This document shows, one piece after another, positions 18,094 to 26,972 of a stretch of DNA of 64,000 bases (position 1 is the first letter of the stretch; each line of letters starts with the position of its first letter). Under the pieces are notes generated by a model. The model was not told the origin of the DNA. It worked only from the letters and a program-made list of their open reading frames with translations, and did not search any database. This DNA is from Gloeomargarita sp. SRBZ-1_bins_9 (GTDB lineage Bacteria; Cyanobacteriota; Cyanobacteriia; Gloeomargaritales; Gloeomargaritaceae): assembly GCA_039794565.1 (NCBI GenBank), contig JAUQVX010000004.1:62001-126000 (forward strand), written 5' to 3'. The position numbers and the translations under genes are program-made.

Positions 18094-18441
18094 ATGGCGG
18101 GACAGTGTATGGCGACAATGTCAGTGGCCGTGCTCGAGCAGGTGGCGGACTACTTTAAGGTTCTGTCGGAGGTCAGCCGGTTGCAAGTGCTGTGTACCCT
18201 TAAAGACGGCCCCAAAAACGTCACCGAAATCATGGCGGCGACGGGGTTAGGCCAGGCCAACGTCTCCAAGCACCTAAAAATTCTCACCCAGGCGGGGATG
18301 GTGCAGCGGCAGCCCCAGGGGGTGCAGGTGTACTACCAAATCAGCGACCCCATCATCCTGCCCATGTGCGAGCTGGTGTGTCAGGGGTTGCAGAACCGGT
18401 TGCAGGCCCAACTGCAGACCTTTGAAGCTACGCGGACCTAG
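18094..18441 (+). CDS. ArsR-family repressor, probably persulfide-sensing (BigR/SqrR-like)
   Basis: A winged-helix repressor of about 115 residues. LEQVADYFKVLSEVSRLQVL opens the ArsR domain and GLGQANVSKHLKILTQAGMV is the recognition helix. Cysteines lie at about 34 (QVLCTL) and at 92 and 96 (MCELVC), similar in place to the Cys pair that makes a tetrasulfide link in SqrR and BigR. No arsenic or zinc ligand motif stands out. With the divergent persulfide dioxygenase it suggests derepression by sulfide or persulfide. The start is uncertain: ATG 18094 has AAGG upstream; GTG/ATG options at 18067, 18109 and 18118 remain. Confidence 0.85.
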   Translation: MAGQCMATMSVAVLEQVADYFKVLSEVSRLQVLCTLKDGPKNVTEIMAATGLGQANVSKHLKILTQAGMVQRQPQGVQVYYQISDPIILPMCELVCQGLQNRLQAQLQTFEATRT

Positions 18442-19013
18442 GGCGTAGGCAGCACCCAGGTATTGGCCACATTCATGGTCCGTTCCAAGCCCTGTTGTTG
18501 TATGAGATCCACCACGCGCACCACTTCCCCTAGCAAACGGGGCAGCAGGGCCTCCTGTTCCGGCGGGAAAGGTGCCAGCACGTAATGGGCGCTGTCTCCC
18601 CCCAGCGGACGACCGATGCCGATGCGCAGGCGGGGAAATTCCTGAGTACCCAAGTGAGCGATGATGGACTTGATCCCGTTGTGACCGCCGGCCGACCCCT
18701 GGGCCCGCAACCGCAGCCGACCAAAGGGCAAATCCAAGTCGTCATAAATCACCAGAATTTCCCGAGGGGTGAACTGAAACCAGCGACAAACGGCGTGGAC
18801 CGCTAACCCCGACTGGTTCATATAGGTACTGGGCTTGAGCAGCAGAACCTCCGGCCCCTCGGCTATCCAGCCATGCCACTGGCTTTTTTCCCGCCAGGTG
18901 ACTCCCCAGTGGTGCGCCAGGGCTTCTACTGCCCGAAACCCCACATTGTGCCGTGTGCGCTCGTACCTGGCCCCCGGATTCCCCAACCCCACCACCAAAC
19001 GCAAGGGGGTCAT
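18438..19013 (-). CDS. pth: Peptidyl-tRNA hydrolase
   Basis: Releases tRNA from peptidyl-tRNA that dropped off ribosomes. The 191-residue protein has LRLVVGLGNPGARYERTRHN with catalytic His in RHNVGF, KPSTYMNQSG, the VIYDDLDLPFG motif and GSAGGHNGIKSIIAHLGT. Length is standard. Its stop overlaps the convergent ArsR-type gene by 4 bases. It lies 2 bases after the reductase-fragment gene and may be cotranscribed with it. Confidence 0.96.
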   Translation of the reverse strand: MTPLRLVVGLGNPGARYERTRHNVGFRAVEALAHHWGVTWREKSQWHGWIAEGPEVLLLKPSTYMNQSGLAVHAVCRWFQFTPREILVIYDDLDLPFGRLRLRAQGSAGGHNGIKSIIAHLGTQEFPRLRIGIGRPLGGDSAHYVLAPFPPEQEALLPRLLGEVVRVVDLIQQQGLERTMNVANTWVLPTP

Positions 19014-19015
19014 CG

Positions 19016-20194
19016 CTAGCCGGTAGCCGGCGGTGAACTGGGAGTTGCACAGGTCATCCCTTCACAGGCTGCCACCTCCGGCGCCAGGGGCATTTGGGGC
19101 TGGTCGTACTGCCGCAACAGCGCTCCAAAATCATCGGATTTCCGCCGGCGCAACACCGCCTGCATCAATTCCTCGTAACGGTCCTTGCTGATGGGTTCAA
19201 AGGGCAGTCGCGGAAAGGTTTGCAGGGCGTCGAAGCGGGCCAGGAGCGCTGCGCTGATATAGCCTTCATCCTGGTGAATGGCCCGGTAAATCCGCTCGGC
19301 CAGCGGCTCAATCTCCTGCTCGCGAAACTCAATCGTGGCCGAGGTGTTGTGGGTGGTGTAGTGACGCTGCACGTTCATGTAGAAATCAAATTGGGCCAGG
19401 GCGCTGAACCGGCTGATGTCCACCCCCGCCTCGTCGGCAATATCCGCCCAGGAGACCGCCACCGGAATTTCCACCAGCCATTCCCTGCAGCGGGGGTCAA
19501 AGGGGTCATTGAGCAATTGCCCCTGATCATCCTTATCCGCCTGTCCCGGCACCACGCTGTAGCCGTAGTCCATGCAGGCCAAGGCCACCGGGTCATTTTT
19601 GGCAAAGGTAATGCGGCGGATATAACGCTGGGCCTTGGGGGGATGCCAACCCGGGGAGGCATTGGTTAGCAAGCTTTTGGTTCCTGCCGGTTGCACCGTT
19701 GTACAGCGATTGGGCCGCCGCAGGCCATGCCGGTCGCAGTAATCCCACACCACCCGGTGGACCACCCCTTGCCAAAAGGTCAAGTAGTCCGCTTCTTTCT
19801 GGCGAAACCTCACCCCCAAATCGTCATCCGGTCGGCCGGCAGCCCACCACTGCAGCCACACTTTGCCAAAGGCATGCACAAAGAAATCAAACAGCCCCGT
19901 AAACGACACGCCGACGATGGGGTCAATTGCCCTAGAGTACTGAAATCGGGGTTCCACAAACCGGTGATGCAACAAGGCGGCCACCGTCAATGCCCCCGCC
20001 GTAAAGGCCTTTTCCTGCTCCTCCAAGTTGTGGGGATCAATTTGGTTCAGGTGAATTTCCGCCAGGTTACAGTGAAAGTCGGCGCCGATGATTTCCCCGC
20101 AGGGATTTAGCCCATAACGACTCATGCGGTGGTCTAGTTCCGCCTCTAGGGTCCTGTCTGTCAGGTTCAGGAAACGTTCCGGGGCTTGGGTCAT
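19016..20194 (-). CDS. nrdJ: C-terminal half of B12-dependent (class II) ribonucleotide reductase
   Basis: About 392 residues matching only the second half of monomeric NrdJ (normally 740 or more). It begins just before the radical site RYGLNPCGEIIG (Cys32, Glu34) and keeps the disulfide Cys42 (DFHCNLAE), TVQPAGTKSLLTNASPGWHP, and a C-terminal CEGMTC pair with the CX4C spacing of the shuttle cysteines of the Lactobacillus enzyme. The N-terminal half with the other active-site Cys and the allosteric region is missing; upstream DNA encodes other genes on the other strand. No intein residues are seen at the NPCGE site. Either the protein is split, with the other half elsewhere, or this is a remnant. 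The intact open frame favours a functional split. Start uncertain; the frame extends to 20362. Confidence 0.8.
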   Translation of the reverse strand: MTQAPERFLNLTDRTLEAELDHRMSRYGLNPCGEIIGADFHCNLAEIHLNQIDPHNLEEQEKAFTAGALTVAALLHHRFVEPRFQYSRAIDPIVGVSFTGLFDFFVHAFGKVWLQWWAAGRPDDDLGVRFRQKEADYLTFWQGVVHRVVWDYCDRHGLRRPNRCTTVQPAGTKSLLTNASPGWHPPKAQRYIRRITFAKNDPVALACMDYGYSVVPGQADKDDQGQLLNDPFDPRCREWLVEIPVAVSWADIADEAGVDISRFSALAQFDFYMNVQRHYTTHNTSATIEFREQEIEPLAERIYRAIHQDEGYISAALLARFDALQTFPRLPFEPISKDRYEELMQAVLRRRKSDDFGALLRQYDQPQMPLAPEVAACEGMTCATPSSPPATG

Positions 20195-20278
20195 CGTTGT
20201 TCGTTCAGCGCTCAACGTAGGACATGATACCACTCTCGCTCCCCCAGCCATTTTAGCTATGATGAAATCATCAGGGAT

Positions 20279-20509
20279 GTGAACGAAGGCCGGGTAACCA
20301 GGATGACAACCCTGAGGATTGTACTCAGCGACCAGGTACTGGAACCGGAGGTGATTTGTCAAAGTTGTCCCCTGGCGAGTCAGATGGGAACGCCGCGCTG
20401 GTCGGGAGGACGCCTAGGCTGTGGTCATCCAGCACAACGCACCGAAGCGCAAGAGCCGCTGGCCTTTGAATGTGTCATGGGATTTCGTGTTGTTGCCCTC
20501 CGCTCCTGA
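20279..20509 (+). CDS. Small cysteine-containing protein of unknown function
   Basis: A 76-residue (or 68 from ATG 20303) protein. Four cysteines occur as CQSCPLAS, then LGCGHP and FECVMGF, which could bind a metal. The sequence starts TTLRIVLSDQVLEP. I do not assign a function; the look is that of a conserved short cyanobacterial protein. A TATGAT box about 25 bases upstream may be its -10. It is divergent from the reductase-fragment gene. Confidence 0.55.
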   Translation: MNEGRVTRMTTLRIVLSDQVLEPEVICQSCPLASQMGTPRWSGGRLGCGHPAQRTEAQEPLAFECVMGFRVVALRS

Positions 20510-20545
20510 ATTACCATAGTCACCAGCGCCACGGAGTGCCGACCT

Positions 20546-21181
20546 ATGCCTAACTACAGTGCCGCGACCGACGCCTACCAGGGGGAATTCCGCCGTCTGC
20601 AGGGGTTATTGCCCATGGAGATGCGGGGCTGGGTGACGGTGGTGCCCAGTACAGCTATGAACCCCCCAGTGATCACCAGCGAAGAGGTGGACAAAGACCA
20701 GGTGGAAATCCAAATCGATCCGGTGCGGTGGGAGCAACTGGCCATTGACCAGCGCAATTTGCTCTTCTGGCATGAGGTGGCCCGTATCCAGAGCGATACC
20801 TTGCCTAAGGAGGGCTGGGAGATGGCGGCCCTGGCCATTGGTTTGGGGGGTACCGTCGGGGAACTGTGGGTGCAGGATACCCTACTGCTGCTTTTATCCC
20901 TGGGGCTAACGGGGTTTGCCGGGTATCGGCTGTGGCGGCGGCACCAGAAACAAAACGCCCTCAAGTGGGCTATCCAGGCCGATGAACGGGCTATTCAACT
21001 GGCGACCCAACACGGTTACACCCTGCCAGCGGCCTACAAGAGCCTGGGAAGCGCCCTGAAACTCCTGGCAGAACAAACCCCCAACAAGAACTTACGTCGG
21101 CGTTACGAAGCACGATTGGATGCCCTGAAACGGAGCGCCCAGCGGGCTAAACAAGCTAGTCAGGGCCGTTCCCGGGCCTAA
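20546..21181 (+). CDS. DUF3318 membrane protein
   Basis: A 211-residue cyanobacterial protein of unknown function. The N-terminal part (MRGWVTVVPSTAMNPPVITSEEVDKDQVEIQID..RWEQLAIDQRNLLFWHEVARIQ) is the DUF3318 signature, with an HEVARIQ segment recalling a metalloprotease-like HExxR helix but without a full zincin motif. A hydrophobic hairpin (about 92-130) follows, then a Lys/Arg-rich helical tail. It lies 36 bases after the small Cys protein and about 100 bases before rpaA. Confidence 0.82.
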   Translation: MPNYSAATDAYQGEFRRLQGLLPMEMRGWVTVVPSTAMNPPVITSEEVDKDQVEIQIDPVRWEQLAIDQRNLLFWHEVARIQSDTLPKEGWEMAALAIGLGGTVGELWVQDTLLLLLSLGLTGFAGYRLWRRHQKQNALKWAIQADERAIQLATQHGYTLPAAYKSLGSALKLLAEQTPNKNLRRRYEARLDALKRSAQRAKQASQGRSRA

Positions 21182-21285
21182 CTGCCGGGATTGCCTTGAC
21201 AACCCCCTATAATAGGATTGAGCAGACCCACGGGACTGGGTAATGCTTTTGCCTATAAGAAAGTTGTTTTTGTTGCTGCTTTATT

Positions 21286-22041
21286 ATGCCACGGATTTTA
21301 GTGATTGATGATGATGCCGCCATTACAGAATTGGTGAAGGTGAATCTGGAATTGGCGGGTTATGATGTTAGCGAAGCCAATGATGGGGTCAAGGGACAGG
21401 CCCTGGCGATTCAGTTAATGCCGGATTTAATCATGCTGGATTTGATGTTGCCGCGGGTGGATGGGTTGACCCTATGCCAGCGGCTGCGGCGGGATGAACG
21501 GACCAGTCACATTCCCATCTTGATGCTGACCGCCCTGAGCCAGACCCAGGACAAGGTGGAGGGCTTTAACGCCGGCGCCGACGATTACCTAACCAAACCG
21601 TTTGAGGTGCAGGAGATGCTGGCGCGGGTGCGGGCCTTATTGCGGCGCGCCGACCGGATTCCTCAGGCGGCCCACGGTGAAATTCTCAGCTACGGCCCTT
21701 TGACCTTGATCCCGGAGCGGTTTGAGGCGATTTGGTTTGACAAGACGATCAAGCTGACCCATTTGGAATTCGACCTACTGCATTGTTTATTGCAACGCCA
21801 CGGGCAAACGGTGTCACCCAGCGACATCCTCAGGGAGGTGTGGGGGTACGACCCGGACGATGACATTGAGACCATCCGGGTACATGTACGGCATTTGCGC
21901 ACCAAGCTAGAGCCGGACCCCCGCCATCCCAAGTACATCAAAACGGTCTACGGGGCGGGTTATTGCCTGGAACTGCCACCTACGGATGGTAAACTGCCCA
22001 CGGGCCGGCCGGAGACCACAGCATCTCCGCCCCAAACCTGA
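21286..22041 (+). CDS. rpaA: OmpR-type response regulator RpaA
   Basis: Two-domain regulator of 251 residues. Receiver: [14 protein letters not shown] with acidic pocket, phosphoacceptor Asp in [11 protein letters not shown], Thr/Lys in LMLTALS and DDYLTKPFE. Output: winged helix with [53 protein letters not shown]. The start MPRILVIDD and the [19 protein letters not shown] block fit RpaA, the output regulator of the KaiABC clock and of phycobilisome energy transfer, better than RpaB. There is no Shine-Dalgarno before the ATG. A TATAAT box lies at 21208-21213. The next gene, ycf4, starts 13 bases after its stop. Confidence 0.9.
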   Translation: MPRILVIDDDAAITELVKVNLELAGYDVSEANDGVKGQALAIQLMPDLIMLDLMLPRVDGLTLCQRLRRDERTSHIPILMLTALSQTQDKVEGFNAGADDYLTKPFEVQEMLARVRALLRRADRIPQAAHGEILSYGPLTLIPERFEAIWFDKTIKLTHLEFDLLHCLLQRHGQTVSPSDILREVWGYDPDDDIETIRVHVRHLRTKLEPDPRHPKYIKTVYGAGYCLELPPTDGKLPTGRPETTASPPQT

Positions 22042-22054
22042 TAGGATAGGGATT

Positions 22055-22618
22055 ATGGCGACGGAAACGGTCACGCCGACGTGCTACCGGGAGAGCATTC
22101 AGGGTGCGCGCCGCTGGAGCAATTACTGGTGGGCAACAGTGACCGGTCTGGGGGGGCTCGGATTTGTGCTGGCGGGAATTTCCAGTTATACCCACGTGAA
22201 TTTGCTACCCTTTGCCGACCCGACCCAGTTGTTATTTATTCCCCAGGGGATCGTGATGGGGGCCTACGGGGTGGCGGGTCTGCTGTTGAGCGGCTTTTTG
22301 TGGCTGTTGATTCTCTGGGACGTGGGGGGCGGCTACAACGAATTTGATAAGGAAAAGCAGCGGGTGACGATTTTCCGCTGGGGCTGGCCGGGAAAAAACC
22401 GGCGGGTGGAATTGACCTATGACCTGGGGGAGGTGCAAGCGATCCGGGTGGCGGTTAGGGATAATTTCCTTAATCCCCGGCGGGCGTTGTATCTGCGGCT
22501 GCGGGGCAAGCGGGATATTCCCCTGACCCAGGTGGGGCGACCGATGGCCCTGGCGGAACTGGAGGAGCGGGCGGCCCGGTTGGCCCGGTTTTTGGGGGTG
22601 CCGGTGGAGGGCTTGTGA
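22055..22618 (+). CDS. ycf4: Photosystem I assembly protein Ycf4
   Basis: A 187-residue thylakoid protein that helps assemble PSI. Two TM helices near the N-terminus (about 25-50 and 62-90) are followed by [34 protein letters not shown] and [37 protein letters not shown], the Ycf4 signature. ATG 22055 is chosen by homology. Its stop overlaps the next gene's ATG (TGATG). Confidence 0.95.
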   Translation: MATETVTPTCYRESIQGARRWSNYWWATVTGLGGLGFVLAGISSYTHVNLLPFADPTQLLFIPQGIVMGAYGVAGLLLSGFLWLLILWDVGGGYNEFDKEKQRVTIFRWGWPGKNRRVELTYDLGEVQAIRVAVRDNFLNPRRALYLRLRGKRDIPLTQVGRPMALAELEERAARLARFLGVPVEGL

Positions 22619-23343
22619 TGGGGCGCGTGTGGCTGTTGGCTTTTGTGCTATTGTGGCTGATGGGTTGCCAGGCTAACGCCGACAGCCCGACTCTCCCCCA
22701 ACAACCGTCGGAGCCGGTAGCGATGACCTCTACCAACTGCAACATTCCCCCGGAGCTGGTGCAACCATTGCGGGGTTATCCCTGCTTGAACGGTAAGGCC
22801 ACGGTCGAGCTGGTGGTAAACGGCCAGAGCATTCTCCTGGAGGTGAATGGGGAGGACGCGCCCATTACGGCGGGGAATTTTGTGGATTTGGTGCAGCGGG
22901 GTTTTTACGACAATTTGACGTTTCACCGGGTGGTGCGGGAACCGCAGCCATTTGTGGTGCAGGGGGGGGACCCCAAAGGCAATGGCACGGGTGGGTTTGT
23001 GGACCCCCAGACCAAGCGGGAACGGGTCATTCCCCTAGAAATCAAACCGGAGGGGGCGACCCAGGCGCTTTATGGGCGTACCTTCCCGGAGCAGAATATT
23101 CGCCAGGCGCCCAAGTTGCGTCACCGGCGGGGAGCAGTGGCCATGGCCCGTTCCCCAAACCCGAATTCCGCTTCGTCCCAGTTCTACATCACGCTGGCGG
23201 AGACGAGCTTTTTAGATGGGAACTATGCGGTCTTTGGTTATGTGACCAAGGGGATGGAGGTGGTGGACCAGATTCAGCAGGGGGACCGAATCACCCGGGC
23301 GCGGGTGGTGCAGGGGGCGGAAAACTTGACCACGGTGCAGTGA
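22618..23343 (+). CDS. Cyclophilin-type peptidyl-prolyl isomerase, lipoprotein
   Basis: A 241-residue cyclophilin with a lipoprotein signal peptide (LWLMGCQ, lipobox Cys near residue 17). The isomerase domain shows [77 protein letters not shown]. Arg of FHRV and the SQFYI segment are catalytic-site residues. It should act in periplasm or lumen. Its start overlaps ycf4, so the two are coupled; in many cyanobacteria such isomerases assist photosynthetic complex folding, but that is inference here. Confidence 0.92.
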   Translation: MGRVWLLAFVLLWLMGCQANADSPTLPQQPSEPVAMTSTNCNIPPELVQPLRGYPCLNGKATVELVVNGQSILLEVNGEDAPITAGNFVDLVQRGFYDNLTFHRVVREPQPFVVQGGDPKGNGTGGFVDPQTKRERVIPLEIKPEGATQALYGRTFPEQNIRQAPKLRHRRGAVAMARSPNPNSASSQFYITLAETSFLDGNYAVFGYVTKGMEVVDQIQQGDRITRARVVQGAENLTTVQ

Positions 23344-23344
23344 G

Positions 23345-23680
23345 ATGCAACCGGTTTCCCGGCTGAGGCTAGTGGTGTACTTACTGCCGGTGGTGGGGCT
23401 GGTGCCGGCGCTGGTGAATCTGGCGACGAATCGTGGCCGTTCGGTGCAGGAACGGGAGTTGAGCCGGACCGTCATTACACTTACGGGGTTATGGCTGGTG
23501 GCCTATGGGGCGTTGGGGATGGCCGCGCAGCAGGAGTCCTTGGCCCTACCGGCGTTGCTGGTCAATAGCCTAACGACGTCGGTCTATTTCATCCTGCAGG
23601 TGTGGCTGACGGTGCGGGTCTGGCGGGGGGAATCGCCGTCTCTGCCGGGGCTGGCCCGTCTGGCCCGTCGTTTACCTTGA
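23345..23680 (+). CDS. Small membrane protein, unknown function
   Basis: A 111-residue protein with three hydrophobic segments (about 8-28, 40-62, 66-92). Starts one base after the cyclophilin stop, so it belongs to the ycf4 operon. Short conserved-looking phrases are LPVVGLVPALVNLATNRG and the ERELSR turn. I do not recognise a named family. Confidence 0.65.
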   Translation: MQPVSRLRLVVYLLPVVGLVPALVNLATNRGRSVQERELSRTVITLTGLWLVAYGALGMAAQQESLALPALLVNSLTTSVYFILQVWLTVRVWRGESPSLPGLARLARRLP

Positions 23681-23724
23681 GGGGGAATTTGCGTTAGACT
23701 GGCCTTTAATGGGGGAGAAGGTCT

Positions 23725-25062
23725 GTGTCGGTTACACCTACACCAACTCGTATTGCACCGGTCAAAGCGCGGCCTAGGCGAAGGGGGGGTTGGGGTCTGG
23801 CCCTATTTACCCTCCTGGCGGTGAGTTCGGCGGCGGTGGGGGGTGGCTTGGCCTGGTTTTTGCACAGCACGCCCCTGCAACAGCGTTGGTTGAGCCAGGA
23901 GGAGGCGAAAACCTTTTTTGGGGAACCCCTGACCGGTGGTTTTTGGGGGGTACCGGAATTGCGACGCCCGGTGCATGTCCTGTTTCTGGGAATTAAGGTG
24001 CTGTCGCTGGATGCCCAGGCGGGTTACTATAAGCGGGTCAATGATTTTGAGGGGTTGACCGACACGATGATGTTGTTGCGGTTTGACCCCACGACTGACA
24101 CGGTGACGATTCTGTCCCTGCCCCGGGATACCCAGGTGCTGATCAAAAATGACCCCTACAGCAAGTTAAACGAGGCCAACGCCAGAGGTGGTCCTGCGTT
24201 AGCGGCGGAGACGGTCAGCGCCCTGTTGGGGGGAGTCCCCATTGACCGGTATGTGCGGGTAAATCCGATGGCCATTGAAGCCCTGGTGGATGCCATCGGC
24301 GGTATTACGATCAACGTGCCTAGGGAACTGAAATACCAAGACGACAGCCAGCATCTCTACATCCATCTCCGGCCGGGACCCCAAAGGCTCAATGGCAGAC
24401 AGGCGTTGCATTTTCTCCTGTATCGTCAGGACGGGCTGGGGGACATTGGCCGGATTCAACGGCAGCAGATGTTTATGCGGGCTTTTCAGGAGCAGGCCTT
24501 AACCCCCCAAACCCTGACCCGGTTGCCCCAGATTTTGGCCGTCATCAAGGAATATGTGGACACCAACCTTACGGGGGAAGAATTGGTGGCCCTGGTGCGG
24601 TTTGTTCAGCAGACGCCGCGGGAGAAACTCCAGATGCTCCTCTTGCCGGGCCAATTTGGGGGCAGCGGTCGCCTGGCCAGCTATTGGATTCCCGACCCTA
24701 CCCGCATCCAGCAGATGGCCGTCCAACACTTTGGCCTAGAGGCAGCACCGCCTCTACAAAAGGACATCAGTTTTGCCCAGTTAGAGGTCGTACTGCAAGA
24801 CAGCACCGGCGACCGGGACGCGATTCCGGCTTTGACGGAGCATCTGTTGCGGGCGGGTTACCGGCGGCTCTATCGCGAGGTCCCCTGGCACGAGACGCTC
24901 AACCAAACGGTGATCATTGCCCAGCAGGGGAACCTCCAGGCGGCGCAGGCGGTGCGGGATGCTTTGGGGTTTGGGGAAGTGCGAGTTGATAGCACCGGCA
25001 TCCTCAATTCCGATGTCACGGTGCGAATTGGCCGAGATTGGCGATTCTATCTCAAGAATTAG
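23725..25062 (+). CDS. LytR-CpsA-Psr (LCP) family protein with LytR_C domain
   Basis: A 445-residue membrane-anchored ligase that attaches glycans from polyprenyl carriers to the cell wall or other acceptors. One TM near 22-45, LCP domain (about 75-300) with GLTDTMMLLRFDP, ILSLPRDTQV and the DAIGGITINVPRELKYQD, RLNGRQALHFLLYR motifs, then a C-terminal LytR_C-like domain (about 345-440) with two-fold VVLQDSTG / IIAQQGN patterns. GTG start after GGGGGAGAAGG. It overlaps the convergent beta-helix gene by 4 bases. Confidence 0.92.
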   Translation: MSVTPTPTRIAPVKARPRRRGGWGLALFTLLAVSSAAVGGGLAWFLHSTPLQQRWLSQEEAKTFFGEPLTGGFWGVPELRRPVHVLFLGIKVLSLDAQAGYYKRVNDFEGLTDTMMLLRFDPTTDTVTILSLPRDTQVLIKNDPYSKLNEANARGGPALAAETVSALLGGVPIDRYVRVNPMAIEALVDAIGGITINVPRELKYQDDSQHLYIHLRPGPQRLNGRQALHFLLYRQDGLGDIGRIQRQQMFMRAFQEQALTPQTLTRLPQILAVIKEYVDTNLTGEELVALVRFVQQTPREKLQMLLLPGQFGGSGRLASYWIPDPTRIQQMAVQHFGLEAAPPLQKDISFAQLEVVLQDSTGDRDAIPALTEHLLRAGYRRLYREVPWHETLNQTVIIAQQGNLQAAQAVRDALGFGEVRVDSTGILNSDVTVRIGRDWRFYLKN

Positions 25063-26972
25063 GGGAAAGTACAGATGGCCGTTGGTACTTGTACCGAGTT
25101 ACTCTGAACTTGGAAACGACTATCAGCGCTTACATTGGCTATATTTCCCTGAGCCTCGAGAGCAGACCGTAGGCCAGAGCTATTAGCTGCTACTGGTAGT
25201 GGGCTGGTAATGCCGAAAAGTTGGAGATTGGCTGTTGCTGCATTCCGTCGTAAACGGAAATCCTTGGCAATGGCAGGATTCTGCGAGCGGTTGAATTGGA
25301 TTTGGAGACACATGGTTGAGTTGTTATCGGCACGGCCCAAAACACCCGCATCCCGACCGGTTGCCGTATTTGTGACCACGTTATTAACTAAGGTGGCATT
25401 TAATCGAGACGTGCCTTCAGAACGCAAGAAAATACCCGCATCACCACCAGAGCCACCGCTTGCATTGACCGTGTTTCCTTGAACTACGGCATTGAGTTGG
25501 CCCCCCTGCTCAGTGCGTAAACGGATGCCATCTTGACCGGCATTGGTTATAGTATTATTTCGCAGCTCGACATCAGCTTGAGCTGTGTTAGCGGCCAGTA
25601 AGCCACCATCATCATCAAGGCGGACATCAATACCCCGTCCCCCCACATTACTGATAGAGTTGTTCGTAATCGTAATACCGCTGACGGTTACACCATCAAT
25701 GGTTACTGATGAGCGGAAGTTAGAATTTTCTCGTGGTCGGATGTGAATACCGTTATCACCGACATTACTAATTGCATTATTGCCGATAAGGGCCGCTACA
25801 TTGTTACTACCTATGCCACCAAAGCTAATCGCCTTATCCGGAAATTGATTGATAGTATTATTAAGAATCTGCACGATAGCATGGGCACCTGTACCAAAAT
25901 TGAAGTCAATCCCGTCGGCACCGCCCGTAGCTCCTGGAGCTGTGACCGTATTACCCGTCACCAGATAGCGACCGAAGGCCGGGCCACTGCAAGCTATGAA
26001 GGGAGCGCCACTGCGACACAAATTAATCTCGATACCATCAACTTCCGTTGCTCCTGCCGGAACCGTGACCGTATTACCCTGCATAACCGCGTTAATGTTC
26101 CCCTGGGAGTTGGTCAAGAAAATAGCCCCATTAAAATCTGCAAAAGCACCTATGTTAGAACGGGTACCCATAACAGTATTGTTGATAATTTCAGCTCTAC
26201 CCTGCACATTCTCTAGATAGATACCTTCACCCAAGGCGTTATTGACTACATTATGTAGAATGCGTATATTTTCAGAGCCGACAGCGGCAATACCTCGACG
26301 ACCTGGCGTACCACCAACGGGTAATGTATCGGTAATTTGCACCTCAAAACCGGCCAAGGTGGTATTGCTCCCTAGGGTAATGACCGCCTGACCACTAGCC
26401 AAATTACCCGGCCCGAAGGTTCCTTGCACCACCGGTCGTACATCACCGGCTATAGCGGGAATCGTGATGGTGCGTATAGGGTTAAAGCGAGTACGCACCG
26501 GTAATGGGTAGTTGACGGCACTAGAAAAGACTTGGGTGCCTGACGGAACAGTAAAAGGTGCTAAGCCTGTGTTATTACCGGAGCGCACATAAACCAAGGA
26601 GTTATTCCCGTTCGCTGCGGCGTTCAAGGCAGGTTGTATCGTACCAAAGGGGTTCTCTGCGGTTCCATTTCCCCCCGCTGCCCCAACAACAACATGGAAA
26701 ACTTCGTAGGGTTGACCGTCCGGTCCCCGTGCAATAATGTCATCACGAATACGCTGCTGTTCTATCGTAATGGCATTTCGGCGTGTAGGTAAAGCTCCTA
26801 ACTGTTGTACAAAACTTGCCGTTGCTAAAGACAAGGTCCCGTCTGGAAGTTCTAGAGGTTGGTGGCCTGCCTGAGCGAGTAGAGTTTGTATAGTTGCTGT
26901 AGTTGCTGGTGCAGTCCGTCTGATGCCTGCCCATTCCGTGAGATGGATACCAATACTAAACAAAACCATCAT
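25059..26972 (-). CDS. Right-handed beta-helix passenger of a surface protein (second part of a frameshifted gene)
   Basis: Codes for 637 residues rich in Asn, Gly and Thr with repeated NNTI / NNVV / GNTV turns about every 20-25 residues, the signature of a parallel beta-helix. The first 110 residues, with TEWAGIRRT, RNAITIEQQRIRD and YEVFHVVVGAAGGNGTAENPFGTIQPAL, match the linker that follows the barrel in cyanobacterial inverse autotransporters. The ORF overlaps the preceding barrel ORF by 17 bases in another frame and has no convincing start of its own, so the two are probably one 870-residue gene with a one-base frameshift. The base composition is visibly more AT-rich than neighbouring genes. 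Confidence 0.75.
   Translation of the reverse strand: MMVLFSIGIHLTEWAGIRRTAPATTATIQTLLAQAGHQPLELPDGTLSLATASFVQQLGALPTRRNAITIEQQRIRDDIIARGPDGQPYEVFHVVVGAAGGNGTAENPFGTIQPALNAAANGNNSLVYVRSGNNTGLAPFTVPSGTQVFSSAVNYPLPVRTRFNPIRTITIPAIAGDVRPVVQGTFGPGNLASGQAVITLGSNTTLAGFEVQITDTLPVGGTPGRRGIAAVGSENIRILHNVVNNALGEGIYLENVQGRAEIINNTVMGTRSNIGAFADFNGAIFLTNSQGNINAVMQGNTVTVPAGATEVDGIEINLCRSGAPFIACSGPAFGRYLVTGNTVTAPGATGGADGIDFNFGTGAHAIVQILNNTINQFPDKAISFGGIGSNNVAALIGNNAISNVGDNGIHIRPRENSNFRSSVTIDGVTVSGITITNNSISNVGGRGIDVRLDDDGGLLAANTAQADVELRNNTITNAGQDGIRLRTEQGGQLNAVVQGNTVNASGGSGGDAGIFLRSEGTSRLNATLVNNVVTNTATGRDAGVLGRADNNSTMCLQIQFNRSQNPAIAKDFRLRRNAATANLQLFGITSPLPVAANSSGLRSALEAQGNIANVSADSRFQVQSNSVQVPTAICTFP

Noticed and set aside
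19999-20362. Upstream extension of the reductase fragment to 20362
   Set aside because: The extra residues do not resemble NrdJ and overlap the divergent small gene; the true start is probably 20194.
21196-21213. TTGACA and TATAAT upstream of rpaA as a promoter
   Set aside because: Both hexamers are perfect but only 6 bases apart, too close for sigma70; only the -10 may be used.
25743-26216. 157-codon plus-strand frame inside the beta-helix gene
   Set aside because: Antisense of the repeated beta-helix; no independent evidence.
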